From Cladochytrium replicatum (Eukaryota > Chytridiomycota > Chytridiomycetes > Cladochytriales > Cladochytriaceae), in NCBI GenBank assembly GCA_025526935.1, contig JAHLKD010000025.1, positions 1 to 64,000 of the forward strand: a stretch of 64,000 nucleotides of DNA, in the 5' to 3' direction. The position numbers were made by a program, and so were the translations under genes. This document shows, piece after piece, positions 30,312 through 43,809 of the stretch. The notes under the pieces were generated by a model that was not told where the DNA came from, made no database searches, and saw only the letters and a program-made list of their open reading frames with translations. The stretch's first letter is position 1. Each line of letters begins with the position of its first letter.

Positions 30312-31728
30312 ATGGCGGGAAACAACACCACTGGCGAACACGAAATCCAGACTGAGTTCGAAGTCGAGGCTATCGTAGATTGCAACCAGGAGGTGTGCTG
30401 AATACATTCTTTGATCGTTATTTTGAACTTTTTTATTTTGGATTGCTTTGCAGAGCGGAATATATCGTGTGAGGTGGAAAGGTTACGAGTCCGAAGACGA
30501 CACTTGGGAACCACCAGGCAACTTAACGGGGTGTCAGAATCTAGTAGATACATATCACGAGCTGACGGGAACTCAGAGACCGGGACCGAAGAAAGGAAAA
30601 CGATCAGCATCGGAGACGACAGAGGGGACCAGACCTGATAAGAGGAGAAGAAATGGTCCAACAACACAACATATCCAGCCAGATTATACCCGGTTACCTT
30701 CTAAATCGCTAAGCGGATCGATATCACGAAGATCGGCACCCAGTAGTACGCCTCAGGATTCCAAAGGTCAAGCATCAATTTCTCGCTCAGTTCCACTTGG
30801 AAGGGGAAGACCATCGAAGAAGTCCCGTGAGCAGTTGGAAGAAATTCAAGCACAATGGAGATTGTTGCTTGACGGCATCGGGATGAACCTGCGAATAGCT
30901 CCCAATATCGATGAGCCACCACCTGAAAACTTAACATGGGTGGATCGTTTAGTTTACCACCAAGAAACCGGGATCAGCATCGAAATTCTCAGAGACTTTA
31001 TATCCGGATGTGATTGCGGTGATGAAGGGTGCGGCAGCGATTGCCCATGCATGGGAGGCGACTGTGCTTACGACGAGAATGGTCGGCTGATCGACGTGAA
31101 AGTGTGTCTGGCCTACGAATGCAACGCAAAATGCGGCTGCGGTTTTAAATGTAGTTCCCGCGTGGTCCAAAACGGGATCACACCACCGTTGGAGATCTTT
31201 CGGAGCGGTCGAAAAGGCCTGGGAGTCCGTGCAGTGCTGGACACAGTCGCGGCTCCTACAACATCAGAGGGACAGGAAACGTCGAAAAAGTCAGAGAAAC
31301 GGATTGCAATAAGCAAGGGAACATTTATTGCAGAATACCTTGGCGAAGTCATTACAATGAGCATGGTCCACGATCGTGAAAAAGAATACGACAAGATAAA
31401 TATGCGCTTTATATTCGACATGGATCATGGTCAGGAAACTCAGTTCGCGGTCGATGCAACCCACATCGGGAGCGCGTCCAGATTCTTCAACCACAGCTGT
31501 AGCCCCAACATGGTTGTTATCTCAATATACTGCGATACTCAAGACCCTCGAATTCATCGGGTCGCCTTCTTTGCGAAACGTGATATTCGCCCGGGGGAGG
31601 AGCTGACTTTCGACTACACCCAGAATCAGGAGGTTAAGGGACTCAAGGGAGTTGTGCCCTGTGCTTGTAGCAGCAAGAATTGTAAAGGCTTTTTGTTCTT
31701 CGTTGCAAATAATTCTTGTATTGAATAG
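30312..31728 (+). CDS. histone H3 lysine-9 methyltransferase (chromodomain + pre-SET/SET/post-SET)
   Basis: The protein is 451 residues: exons 30312-30392 and 30454-31728. A chromodomain at residues ~15-65 (FEVEAIVDC ... [17 protein letters not shown]) binds methylated H3K9. A pre-SET cysteine cluster lies at ~210-260, starting [12 protein letters not shown]. The SET core includes [19 protein letters not shown] at ~369-377 and EELTFDY, and post-SET cysteines CACSSKNC lie near the C terminus. This is the Clr4/SUV39H/DIM-5 architecture that writes heterochromatin and silences repeats. It sits directly beside the pseudogene and repeat-rich left half of the window. The start ATG at 30312 gives a 27-codon first exon whose splice is in frame. 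Confidence 0.95.
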
Positions 31729-31746
31729 ATATGCTAATCTTACATG

Positions 31747-34700
31747 TTAAATCATCTTTCCCTTCCGCTTAATCTTCTGCACTCGCTCAGAGTCCACCTT
31801 CCTTCCAGCAATAACCTCACTCGGAGGACGCAGCTTGTTATCATCCGTGCTCAATGAATCGTCATCATCGTCGTTCTCATCCGCATCTCTGGACTTCAAA
31901 CCAAACATCCACATGCGACGGGCCAGCTTAGGAGTGATATGCTTGCTCTTATATCCTTGAACTTTCCCGATAATTCTCCCGCCTGGTCCCAGAATCCACT
32001 TCCCGGATGCGTTGGGTGTCAGCTCGTCACTGTCAAGTGCATCTTCTTGCGAAGCAACAAAAGAGCCAGGAACGATAGGCGTGGATGCCCCAGACAGTTC
32101 GTCCAGAAGTGCCTTTCGCGAATTTCTAGGCAAGTCAATATCAATCGCCCGATCTAATCTCACTTCCGACGAATGAGCACGATCTTCCGGTCGCTCCACA
32201 CCTTCATCCCACAATGCCTCCAGAACTTCGGCACCGGCAGGTCGCCCTTCTCGAACACCGGATGCAGTGTACAGAGTCTTTGACATGTCGTCAAGCAACC
32301 CTTCTCGAATAGTCCATCCCCTTCGTTGAAGTCGGTTCAACGCTGTTCGAGCATCATCCATCTCCCGGCATCGAAGATGGGATGTGACAATCGCCAAATA
32401 ACTCCTCTTGTCGGGAATGACACCTCCTGACAGCATTCTTGAAACCCAACGTTCCGCACGATCACCTCGGCCAAGTCTCGCCCATCCGTACAAAATTGCA
32501 TTGTGCAAGTCGATCGTTGGTTTCAAACCTTTCTGGTCCATGAAACCAAGGAACATTTCGGCTGAGTCCACATCCCAAGATAACGAATGGCACTCGACCA
32601 ATACCCTGAAGACTTCTGCTGAAGGAAGCTCTTCCTTGTGCATCGCAATGTCGTTGAAAAATCGACGCGATACTTGAAGCTCTTTCGGCGTCAATCGTTT
32701 CGCGTGGGTGATGATAAGTTCTTCAAAGAGCCACGACGGGAACTTCTTCAACCAATCCAGCTCTTTCGCAGAGATGTATGCGTCCTCCATTTTCTCGAAC
32801 TGGTCGGTTTCGGAGTAGTAGCGGATCATCGCCATATGCACACCAAGAGTCCACACTCGCTTTCGTCTAGACCCAAGACTGCGATAAAGCTGCCCCGCTG
32901 CTTTGCCGTTTGACTTCAATAATTCTTTGATCAAACCTTGGAATGATGGCTGAAGAATTGTGCCTCTAAACTTTGAGAGGAAAATGTACTCGTATGAACG
33001 TCGAATTCCGCCGTGATCTGTTTGTTCTGCACGAGCTCGCAGCAGTCGAAGTAGTGTTCGAAGCGTGAAAGGTACTGGATCGTCCGGAACCAAGGAGTAC
33101 GATAAACCCTTGGACCACTCCTTTACAAAGAAGCGGATCAAGATCTCTGCACGATCGATGTCATTGTGATCAAGTAACTGCTCGACAACTGCCTGCAGAT
33201 CTGGTTTTCTGCAATGGTACGACATACTGGCCATCCTGGCAATCAAATGGAATGCCTTGATTGTATCAGCCTCTCTTCCAGAACTTGCGAGAATTGAAAC
33301 CATGATCTGGTATGAAACTTCATTTGGCGTAACGGACCCATTTTGATCATTTGATGGACTGTCTCCATTCGCTGACATTACGCTTATCTCATCTTCTTGG
33401 TTCGATACTTCGGGATACACTTCCGCTTCTTCTCCAATTGTGGAACCGTTATCTTCCAGCGTTTCCCACTGCTCCGCTGCCGCTTCATTCTCAACTTCAG
33501 CAGAGAGATCAGCCCCCGACGCAATCTCAACACCGTCGACGTCAGATCGCGCCACTGTGACTTCTTCCTCCCGCGATATCATTTGAGCATTCTCAGATGC
33601 CACTGTGACTTCTTCTTCCTGCGATATCATTTGAGCATTCTCAGATACCTCGCCAGATAGGTCGGAGCGTTTGGAATGCCTGGAAGGTGGGCTTGAAAGC
33701 TGGACCTTTCTGCTCACGCGAGTGGGAGTTGCTCGACGTGAGGCTCCCTTCCGACCAATGGGCCCCTTTCTCTTAGCAGCTTTGGCCATACCCCGTACCA
33801 CTGGTCTGGGTGGCTTCATGATGTTTGCGAATATGGAGTTAGACGATCCAACTTTGACATTCTCATCCCAGAACGCCTTCGCTCCCTCAAGGTCTCCCTT
33901 TTCCGCAAATTGCTGCAAGCGCATATTGAACTCGTTAACCACCATTGTTGTGGGAAGGTTGGTGATCGATTCGATTATTTCCTCCACTTCAGTCTCCACA
34001 AGCTTTCTGTTCAATGGCGGTTGCTGTTTTGGAGTTGGAACTGAGGAGAGCCTGCTGTAACGACGAAGGAGGGCAGCAGAGTTCGACAGTTTCAAGTGTG
34101 ACCATTCCGTATCAAACGTTCCGAAAAGGGCTATTGCCTTCTCTTTGGTTTTTGCAGAAAGCAGCGGCAAGAAGTGACCAACGATTGTTCGATACGTAGA
34201 AAAGTCCAGTGCTAATCGTTCATCGCTCTTTAAATCATCCAGAATTTCCATAGGCGATTTCCCAGCGAGCCGTTCCAACCGACCCACGATAACAGTTTTG
34301 AACAATTCAGTGCGAGCCTCAGTAGCAAGCTCGGGAGCGTACGGCATATCCCAAACAGCACCAAGTGGGAGGTTGGTTCCAACTCCAGGAATGTCCATGA
34401 CATGAGACTTGTCGGGTTTAAGCTGAGCACTCATCTTCCCCAACGCTGCCAACCCAGACATGGGTACTCCAGGGTAACCACAGGCAAGATCAAATAAGCT
34501 GGATGCCGCGATCTTGTCTCCTCGCCGGCTCGCCTCCTGACAAAGCTTCCGGTAGATCGAAATGTGGTAAGAGGAGCTGTGGTCACTGGCTCCAGTTCCA
34601 TTCATTTTCGGTCCCAGGTCAGAATATTTCATGTCTGGTGAAACACAAGCTCGCCTGATCGCAACCAAAAGCGGAACGAGATCGACCAAGTACCCCTTCA

Positions 34701-37700
34701 AGAGAAGTTTGTTCACCAACTCGGCCACTTCGAAACCCGCACGACTACGTCGCATCATAATTCCCATAATTAGATCGTTCAACAAGTACCGTGCAATTTT
34801 CGCATTCAAAGTAGGAGGCGGGAGGCATGCGCGCTCAGCTGGAGTCAGCTCCGCATATTGTCCCTTGATTACAATCGGCGGGTCGGAGAATAGCTCGCCA
34901 GCTACTGAATCGTCGGAAGTTTGAACTCCAGATTCAAGTTTGGAAGGTTAGAATTCATTCTTTCCTCATATCACCGTCCTGTGCTTACCATTAGATCTTG
35001 TGCGAACTGCTGAATTGGCCGCAAGCATGGCCCTCTGCTTGTTATCATCGGCGATGACATCGAGCAGGTAGGTCATGATATCCATGCTTGATCTATGTGA
35101 AGAAAAGTCCATTGCAACCATGACGACACCATCTCGTGCAATTTCCGCTGCCTCAAGCATCATTCCGATTCTCGAATAACGTCGAATAAGCATCTCATAG
35201 GCTGGTAGAGAAAGGAACTTGGGAGAGAATGTATAACGTTCCGCTTGCTTAACAGTTCTTCTCAAACGTGTTCGTTGATCTCCTACACGTAGTTCCCGGA
35301 GAAAATCAAGAGTGTCAGGTAGGCCTTGCCAGTTGTCCAAGCCAGCTGTCTTATCCAGAAGCTCGCGTTGATCGATATCTTTGAATGAAAGCGTCTTCAT
35401 TATGTTCTCTTTCTTCCACTCAAGCAGCTTCAGAGGAATCTGGTACAAATTGTCCACCGGCCCAGATTTCATAAATGCTGCTTCGGATACCTTGGGAATT
35501 TCAGTCAAGGTAGGAACGCTTTCTTTTGGGTCAGATTCCTTCTCTCGGATCTTAATAGCTGTCTCAATGCGACCAAGCAAAACATTCAGTTCAGATAGAA
35601 TGCCTCGTCCTTCAGGTCTAGCTTCGCGCTCGAACGATAATTTCACGCTCTGTAGGGCATCAAATAGGTCGTTGCTTGCTCCAAGATCAATTACGTTTGA
35701 CTGAAGCAGTGTCTCGTCGATAACCTTCATGGCAACACCCAAGTCATTCTGCTGAGCAAGTCCACGCAAGACTTCAGCAAGAAGATCGCCATCAACGTGA
35801 TCGTCGCGACGAGTACCGTTACGCCGGAAAACCTTTGGTTTCATTCTCACGACGGAGTTGGTCTCTCCCCTAGAGTTCTTCTTTCTCTGCCATTCGTCCA
35901 CCTTTTCATCCCATGCGGATGAAGGTTTGAAGCCTTTATCATACAGAGCATCCAGTACCAACTGTGCAGCTTCGAGGTAGTTGTTTACTCTGACTAATTG
36001 ACGGATGGCCAGAGCATAAAGGTCTGCTGGAATGGTCAGTGAGCGGTACGACCTTGGAATTCCAATGTTGTCGAGCTGATCAATCGAAAGGGTTTTGGCA
36101 TTTCGAACATCCTCAAACAGCTCGATTACAAATTGAAGCTCGCCGTTGATCAATGACCCATCAACTAATGCGATGAACCTAGATTTCATTGGTGCTGGGT
36201 AGAAGTTGTCGGGATACAAGGGTTCACCATTTGCGTTGCGAGTGCGTCCACTAAGTATCATCATCCTCTTTTGTTTCATGCCTTTATAGAGATCGAAGGC
36301 ACGACGGGTATCGCGGATCTTGACATAAATTTCCAACATTTCATCCATGAGTGGGGTACCCATCTCCGCATGGTCAAATCTTGAAAGCACAAACACTCGC
36401 GCTGCTTCCTCATAATCGGACGACACCTTCAAGGTTGACACCAACCCCAACAGCGTCAACCTCCAGGGCCTGTACCCAAGCGCGATGAGCTCTTCGTAGA
36501 GCTCCATAGCCGTCTCCATCTAAAAACAATGAGTTTACGACACAAGAATGACAAAAATTGGGGGAACATACCTGCCCAGACTGCGATAAAAAGTACGTTA
36601 TCATCGACATTGCGTCTTCATCTGGTGTAAGCTTTAGCTGAGAGGTCGGCCCGTACGCTCTCTCGTATAATTGCAATGCTGGATCCACTATTCTTTGAGC
36701 CAGTAAAGCGCGAAGGATTCGATTGATCATGAGAGAATCAGGCTGAATTCCGGAGACGATCGATTCGTCAAGAATAGCCATGACATTCTTCAGCGGTTCC
36801 AAGTGATGCATGTCTTCTTCGCGAATCTTTTCTTCCCGGTCTTCATCATACTCTTCTGCTACCTCCTCAGGTTCATCCGAATTTGATCGAATAATGTGAT
36901 TCAGCTTAGTCCCATTCCAATCGTACCGCAGTGTCCTTTTGGGAGACCCGAGGACATGCAACTCTTCGTTGACCGCTGTCTGCACTGCGTACTTCATGAA
37001 AACGATCTGAGTTTCTTCTTTCCATCTGACTAAATCGTTAACGTCATCTTTTTTCTCGGCGATGTAGCTGATGACTTCCACAAGTTTCAACTGTTGAGAG
37101 CGTTTCTCGATAGCATCGATCAGTTTAACAGAAAGATCGACGCCTGTCCAGGCTTCCCGGAACTCAGCCGGGATAATTCGCTCGACCAATCCAACACCGC
37201 CATTTGGCTTCCTAGACTTTGTTTGCAAATACGACATGACGCTCTGTCTCGTGAGGTTTCCCAGATTCGCCGCACGCGATTGGACGACCTGCAACAGTGC
37301 CGGTAAGACGGTTTTCCCGAGGTCGGCCACCCAGTTGTTCAACGATTCATCCTCCGATCCAAGTTCGGCTTCTTTGAGAGTGTCCACAGTCAATTGAAGA
37401 AGCCGGGTCAGGTGGAATAAATCTGGGTTGGCACGGAGCATTCCCTTCAACACGCTGACAATCAGCTCTCTGTCTACTTTCCCGCTTTCCCGCTTCATCG
37501 AATCTAACACTTTCTCACAGAGTTTGTAATCAAAATTCAGAATAGCAGCAGCAGTAAGGGCAGTCACTGCTTCCGGCGATACTGCCAGCGGTTTTGAAAT
37601 TGCGTAATCAAAAACTTCTTCAGCGAAGTCCAACGATCCCGACGTTGCGGCAACCGATATCATGGAAGAGAGATTGTCCCCCATTGATAGTGCCCTACGA

Positions 37701-39903
37701 GATCTCCTCGCTTGCTTTCCTGCCTCGACAGAAACGTCGCCAGCCAAAGAAATCCAGTCCGCAAAGAGGCGGTTCAAACGGCCTCGGTACTCTTTTACTC
37801 GGCAGCAGTGTATAATGATTGCACTGAGAGTCGACTGATCTGGCTTGCAATATTCAATACCGTCAGTTTCGGCTTTTGGAGAAGCGATGAACTGACTGGA
37901 TACCGACAGAGGCACCTTCCTCATTTGGTCAACAATCTCCACTGCGCGACCTACCCGGCCGTTCTGCAACTCTGACTCGACGAGCACGTTGCAAATGCTC
38001 ACGTTGAAAATGCACTGCCGCTCAGACTTTCTTTCGCCTGTTGATTCTGCTTCTTTGAGTGGTTGGTCTGACTGTGACTGGTTACCTGCAACTATAGCAT
38101 CGGAAGCCATATCTTTCAAAACTGCAAAAGCGGTATCGAAGTCGCGACTTCTGATGTGTGCGGCGATAACCATGGCGAACGCAACATCATCAACGATCCC
38201 GTCCCCCGCCGACTTGGAGAGCTTCGCCTCGCCTCCATGAGTTCCGTCGTAAACAGGAACCTTGGCTTTTCCAGATCCATCCAACTCCGGCAATGACCTC
38301 GCTGCGTTGTACACCGCCATCATATCACCGAGATTACCCTTGCTCGCAGCGAGACTGATGAGAGTTCGGTATGTGCCTGGAGACAACCGGATATTGTTTT
38401 CGGTCGTCTGCACTGATCCCTTTACTGATGGATGCACAATCCGGAAAGTTGCCATCGCAGAGTCCACGTCTCCTCTCTCGATGCATGACGAAATGATCAG
38501 CGAGTATGTCAAACCGTTGGGAGAGTGCCCAGTAATTTGAAGATCGGAAAACAGTGCCATTGCACTATCGTGATCTCCGGCCTTTATCTGCAAAGCGATC
38601 ATGGCATTCAAAGTGTTCACATCGATGGGAACGTTTTTGCGCTTCATCAAGTTGAACAAAAGCTTCCCCTGTTGAGCAACTTTTGGGGGGTCATCCGCGT
38701 TTGCCTGACCAAGCGCATGGATGACTGTTCGAAAAGGGCAAAGCTTAATGAGTCTATCGCTCGTCGTTGCGGAGTTGATTGACGATCCACTGCTGAACTG
38801 GAGATCCAGCGGAGCCTCCGACGAAAGTTTCAAAACTTCCACAGCCTCATCAAGCTTAGACGATCGCACCAGTGTGACGATACAGCTTGCAACCGCTTTT
38901 GACAGAGTCGACGGATATCGATTTAGCCAGTGAAAGCCATGTTGCGAAGGCTTTGATGCCGATGCTAAGTTTGCAGTAGTACGAAGACCATTGAACGCAG
39001 TTAAAGTCGATTGAATAAGCTCGGCATCGTCAACCCGTCCTTTCTGAGATCGAATGCTTCGACATTCCTCGGTGAGCACCAAGAAAACATTGGCTGTAGA
39101 GGTGAGCGACATAGGCTTAGCATCTTGGTCCAGCAAACGCCACGCATTTGCACTGTCGCCGGTGGCAATAAAGTAATATAACATCACATCATCAACTTCG
39201 GCATTTGTCAAGATATTCTCCGCCTCTAAGAACTCAATATGATCCGCAATCGCCGGAAGATTGGTGCGGTACAAAGTGGATGTCGATGATCGCCCAAAAA
39301 TCTTCTCTCTCGCTTCTGCGCCAGGTGGCGAATACGTGCCGAAGGAAATCAAGGCCAACATGTCGGAATGCGTAAATTGGCGAAAGCCCGGGTCACTGCT
39401 TTTGTTTCTGACAATATTCTGGTAGGCGGTCCACACGTCCAATGCCGCCCTAGAAGGGATGTCTTCATCGGCATTATCAGGGTAGCCAACCACCATCAAC
39501 TTTCGCAGCTGGATCAGACTAGGTGAAAGCTTTTGGTTGTGCTGAACGGATTCTTTGGCTGAGCTCTCTTTTTTCTTTCTTTCTTGATCCAATGATTTGC
39601 TAACTTCAAGTTTTGCCTTCTCCGACGAAAATCGACGTGAGTTATAGTTCGCGCCTGTTGACTTTGTTGAATTGACGATAGCTAAAGTAATTTCTCACAG
39701 CGTCAATGATGATTCATGATCCTCGATCTTGTTCACTGACCACAGGATCCTTGTGTAGCACTTTTCGGATCTGCATGTTGGTTTGAACACGTAGACAACG
39801 ACGCTGTTTGTGTTTTCAAGCCCACAGAGCACCTCAAAGGACTGAGAGCTTCCGCCGCCCCCCGTTTCACCAGAATGGCCGCCTTAAAACGTGCTGACTC
39901 CAT
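31747..39903 (-). CDS. giant mitochondrial-type pentatricopeptide-repeat (PPR) protein (4 exons)
   Basis: Exons 39903-39741, 39681-36572, 36519-34989 and 34925-31747 join in frame to 2,660 residues. The first ~40 residues are basic, lack acids and are rich in Ala/Ser/Leu, as in mitochondrial presequences. Helical pairs of PPR type recur across the whole length, for example NTLNAMIALQIKAGDHDSAM and VFRVLVECHSLSWDVDSAEM, each followed by residues such as GLKPTIDLHNAIL. An acidic, Ser-rich insertion near 33340-33660 contains a duplicated 16-residue unit. PPR proteins bind organelle RNA. The size is several times the usual 400-1,000 residues. The ORF ends KRKGKMI at 31747. The start ATG is chosen because the 163-nt first exon splices in phase. 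Confidence 0.9.
33550..33645 (-). repeat. 48-bp in-frame duplication in the PPR gene
   Basis: Two 48-bp units (from 33550 and from 33598) encode the 16-residue word SENAQMISQEEEVTVA twice with one substitution. It lies in the acidic insertion, not in a PPR helix. Confidence 0.9.
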
Positions 39904-40069
39904 ACGGAAGAAAACGAGTTTGTTACGGACACTGCGCCTCACTGCCGGCTTAACCCGTCAGAATATCACGCTGGACAAAAATGGTAATAACTTCGGAAAG
40001 CGCTGCAATGTTGTTGGAACAGATATCTATGTATGGGAAGTTTACCCAAATTACATCACTACTGATCCA

Positions 40070-43000
40070 TCACTTCCACGCCTCTTCCAGCTTCTTACGA
40101 GCAACCTGGAAAAAATTCAGTACATATCACTGGCCGTTGGTGCCTTCTGACTTACAAATGATCTTGCCACCACAATACCAATCGAAAGCGCAATCATCGT
40201 TGCTATCAAGCTGCTGTAACTGAAGGTTTCGCTCAGGAGGTCAAATGTCTTAGAAGGCATCCGTCGAGTACAGAACAAGTCCAAACCGTAGGACAGAATC
40301 AATGAGGTAGACTCAAGAGACGATGGCGTGCTTCTGATACGCTCGGTTCCAAGAACCTGAAAACATCAATTTATTCATCAAGTAGCAGAGTGTGAATTTC
40401 GCTTACCTCGAGGTTGTAACTAGCGACTTCTCTAGGCATGACGTCGAGACCTGCCTTGTATGGAAAGAGTTGCTCTTCCTTATCATCACTGGTTGGAATT
40501 CCCAACGTTCTACGAGGATCCAAGAAACGTCTGCTCACGCCATAAACACCAGATGGAAGTCCAACTGGAATGCCCATCAGTAATATGTTGCTTTAGTGAT
40601 AGCTAGACCCACATAGGACTTCTCGAGTGGTGATTCCTTGAATAGTTGTTGTTACACCAAGCGCAGAAGACGTTTGTCCCAACGTGTACGCTTGCGAAAT
40701 TACATTGGGTTTCTTGGCCACAAGAGAGCTGAATGTGTTGCTACAGAGTTCAACGAGTTATATCACTAACAACACATAACTTGATTATCCACGAACCTCT
40801 CCATCCTCTTGTCCGGCTTCGCGTCCTCATAGACTTCCAGCACAACGACTTCCAGTCCCTTGGGGTCAGGCACAGGGACTCGTTCTTTGGCAGTCTCTTT
40901 CCGGCGTCTTCGAGATCGACGACCATCCTTGTCACTCTCGTCCTCAGTCGAAGTGACCATAAGTTCCTCTCCAGCAGCCTCTGGACCATGGTTGAAATAT
41001 GTGTAAACAACCCAATTTTCGCACTGGAGCACTTGAATCGCGCTCCTGTGCGAAATTTTATCGAAAGAGGTACTCAAGTCGCCACCAGCCGGATGACCAG
41101 CGCGGTATAGTATCGAGCCCGTAACAGTGTCGAAAAGGTATAAAAACAATGAAGAGCTCTCCGATGTCACTTTCAACGTGGCAAATGCAATCATGTTTGG
41201 GTTCAGGTACTTGTAAAGAACTTGGCGATTCCCAAGAACTCTGCCGAGTGAGGCCACGGTCTCTTCATAAAGTATGACATTGAGTATAAAGCGGGCAAAT
41301 GTATTGAATGTGCTTACCTGGAGTTTCCCTGGTTGCAAAAGCGGCAAACTTTTCACCTTCAGGAAGTTGGAATGACCAAACAACTTTTGAGCCATAGAAA
41401 CCCTGACAATCGAACTAAGCACACGCCGTCATGTTTTGAAGCTCGTAATTACATCTGCATGTGGAGCTTGGAGTGAATATCCTCGGATCTTGTTACCGCC
41501 CAGGGGATCGGCGACATGAACATAAACGTTTTCGAGAATGTTTTGGAACGATTGGTGAGCTTCGCTCGAATTCGGGTACAAAGTGACCTTTCGATCAACA
41601 TATCAGAATCCATTTGCCGGAATTTTGTCCATGTAGACTCGCCTGTGCATTGTTGCTGACAAATGCAAGAATTCCCAATCGAGAGGATGGTTCTTCCAAG
41701 TTGGTTTGCATAACCTTCGAAACACCATCTGATTGTTTAACTTCCTCAAGAATTGCTCCTGTCAACGCATTGATTATAACGGCGGTAGTTGACTATGATT
41801 CAGAATTAAATTTGATAGATACTTGACGAACCAATTCACATACCGTTCCCTTGATGACTACGACAACCGCGATCGGAGGAAACTTGACTACTGATTGTCT
41901 CACCAAAAGAACTTCAGAGACGATTGACCCTAACCCGAAGTGACGATTCCAGACGTTCTTGCCGCTTTTGGTATCCAAAGCTATCACCTTTCCGGTGGAA
42001 GTCCCTATCAATGCTAACTTCCGAACGCCAATCGAATCTCGAATAAGCAGCGATTCGTCATTGATAGGCTTTGTACGTAATAGTGACTGAAGTCTGACAC
42101 TGATGCTTCTCTAATTGCCAACATTAACTGGATTTTGTTATACACATAATCAAACATTCTAACCGAGAAATTGCGACTCTGAGAGAGCACCCGACGGATG
42201 AAGCGGCTCACAGGATTTAAGGACTCCGTTTGGGAAATATTTTCATCTGTTGAAACTTTAGTGAGCATACGTAAAACCAAGAGGCGAAGGCAGATGAAGT
42301 ACCCAGTTCATCGTGATCTTCAGATAAACCATGACGTTCAGGAAGGTCGACAAACGCAGAAGATGTGGCATAAGCCAATGATTCGTCCCGTGACCACTTG
42401 AGTTTATCGTTCACCACCATCTGGACAGCCCCATCTGAGGCAACAACCAACTTGAAGATGTTTTCAACAAAAGACTTTTGACCATAGGTTAGCGCCAATG
42501 CTGAAGAAATGCGCAGTGGGAACCTTTTGCGGTGAGACCATGTCCGGCGAAATATTTTGCACGATCTGCGGATCGATGCCGTTCAGTTTCAGCTGAGCAG
42601 AGCTGCCATCTGTTAGCGTCACTCTGAAACCAGTCGAAACTGAGTCATCGATCGACAAAATGTTGCCATCGCCCTGATGGACAAAGATGAGCGTGTAGCT
42701 ACTTCGGCAGAATGAAGCTTACCTTAACAGCTACTTTCTCCGCAGCGGAACCCCCAATCGAATAGGTCCAAATTGCACCTGTTGTGTCCAACCAAAACAA
42801 GGACTTCCCTGAAGTATAAATACTTCCCGATATTTGCTGTGTAAGAACCACACTTCTCTGCTCATGGGCCTCTCCAGTTGCAACGTCGATTGGTGTGATT
42901 ATCAATGAAGAGCTCTGGCGCTCAAAGCCAGCCGCAAAAATTCGATCAGATGTGGAGACAACGGTTTCACAGGTAACACCGCTTTCACAAAGTTAAGTAC

Positions 43001-43718
43001 TGTAATTATTAGCCACAGGAAGGACGCATATTATACCTGGCTTTAACAACCCAGCGCCAAACCGGCTTTCCGGTGCGCCTATTAATTCGTGTAACAGCTT
43101 TTCCCCCCGATACGGTGACGAAGTCCTCGCCATGCGTAACAACGGACGACCTCCCTGCCCCAGCGGTAGAGGGTGCATACGCATTTTCCCAGATCAAGTG
43201 CCCGGTCGCTCCATCCCACAAACGCGTAAAGAATGGCTTCATTCCCGAAATTGTCAGCACTTTAAGGAGATGGAATGAAATCATGCACACATTGTGTTAT
43301 GAAGAGCACATTCATACAGCCTTCGGTGTCCGCAATAATTCCGTGAATTGTTTCTTCCGGCTGCAGCAAATGCCTCCATTCTGTGCTAAACGTTAGACAC
43401 TTGTAATTTTATCGTGCAATTGAACCCACTGATGTCCCCGGTCTCCGATGACAAACTTGCTACCACATTCTTCGAAGTGGCCACATTCACGACGGCTATT
43501 CCACCAAAGATTGAAAAAGCAACGTGAGTAGGCGATCCGATCAATGGCTTGTGCCTGGGCAAACTGTCAGGCGAACTGTCTGTCCTCTACGTCTAGTTTA
43601 AGTACCAGTCGAACAACCCAGTTTGATCGGCATGGAGTGCATTAGCGAAAGCAATTATCGACACTAAGCAGATGCTGATCCCCAGCAGTCTACCCAGTCT
43701 TGCGGACCCGCTGTTCAT
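40070..43718 (-). CDS. EMC1: ER membrane protein complex subunit 1
   Basis: EMC1 is the large lumenal subunit of the insertase for tail-anchored and multipass ER proteins. The start at 43718 encodes a signal peptide (LLGISICLVSIIAFANALHA) and then QTGLFDW. Propeller segments follow: EWRHLLQPEETIHGIIADTE, LWDGATGHLIWE and STGKVIALDTKSGKNVW. The C-terminal part is typical: FLDPRRTLGIPTSDDKEEQLFPY, YNLEVSEI, ESTSLILSYGLDLFCTR, then a membrane span and the final exon 40105-40070 ending RKKLEEAWK. It has ten or more short introns; the last, 40155-40106, is 50 nt. One frame change near 42510 could not be resolved with GT-AG signals. Confidence 0.9.
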
Positions 43719-43809
43719 CCCTACTGCGATGGGGTACGTGGGCAGGGAACTGGCAACCGTGCACCGCCACGTCGATAGTTTCGTCTTTCAACCCAAACCG
43801 AAACGAAAT

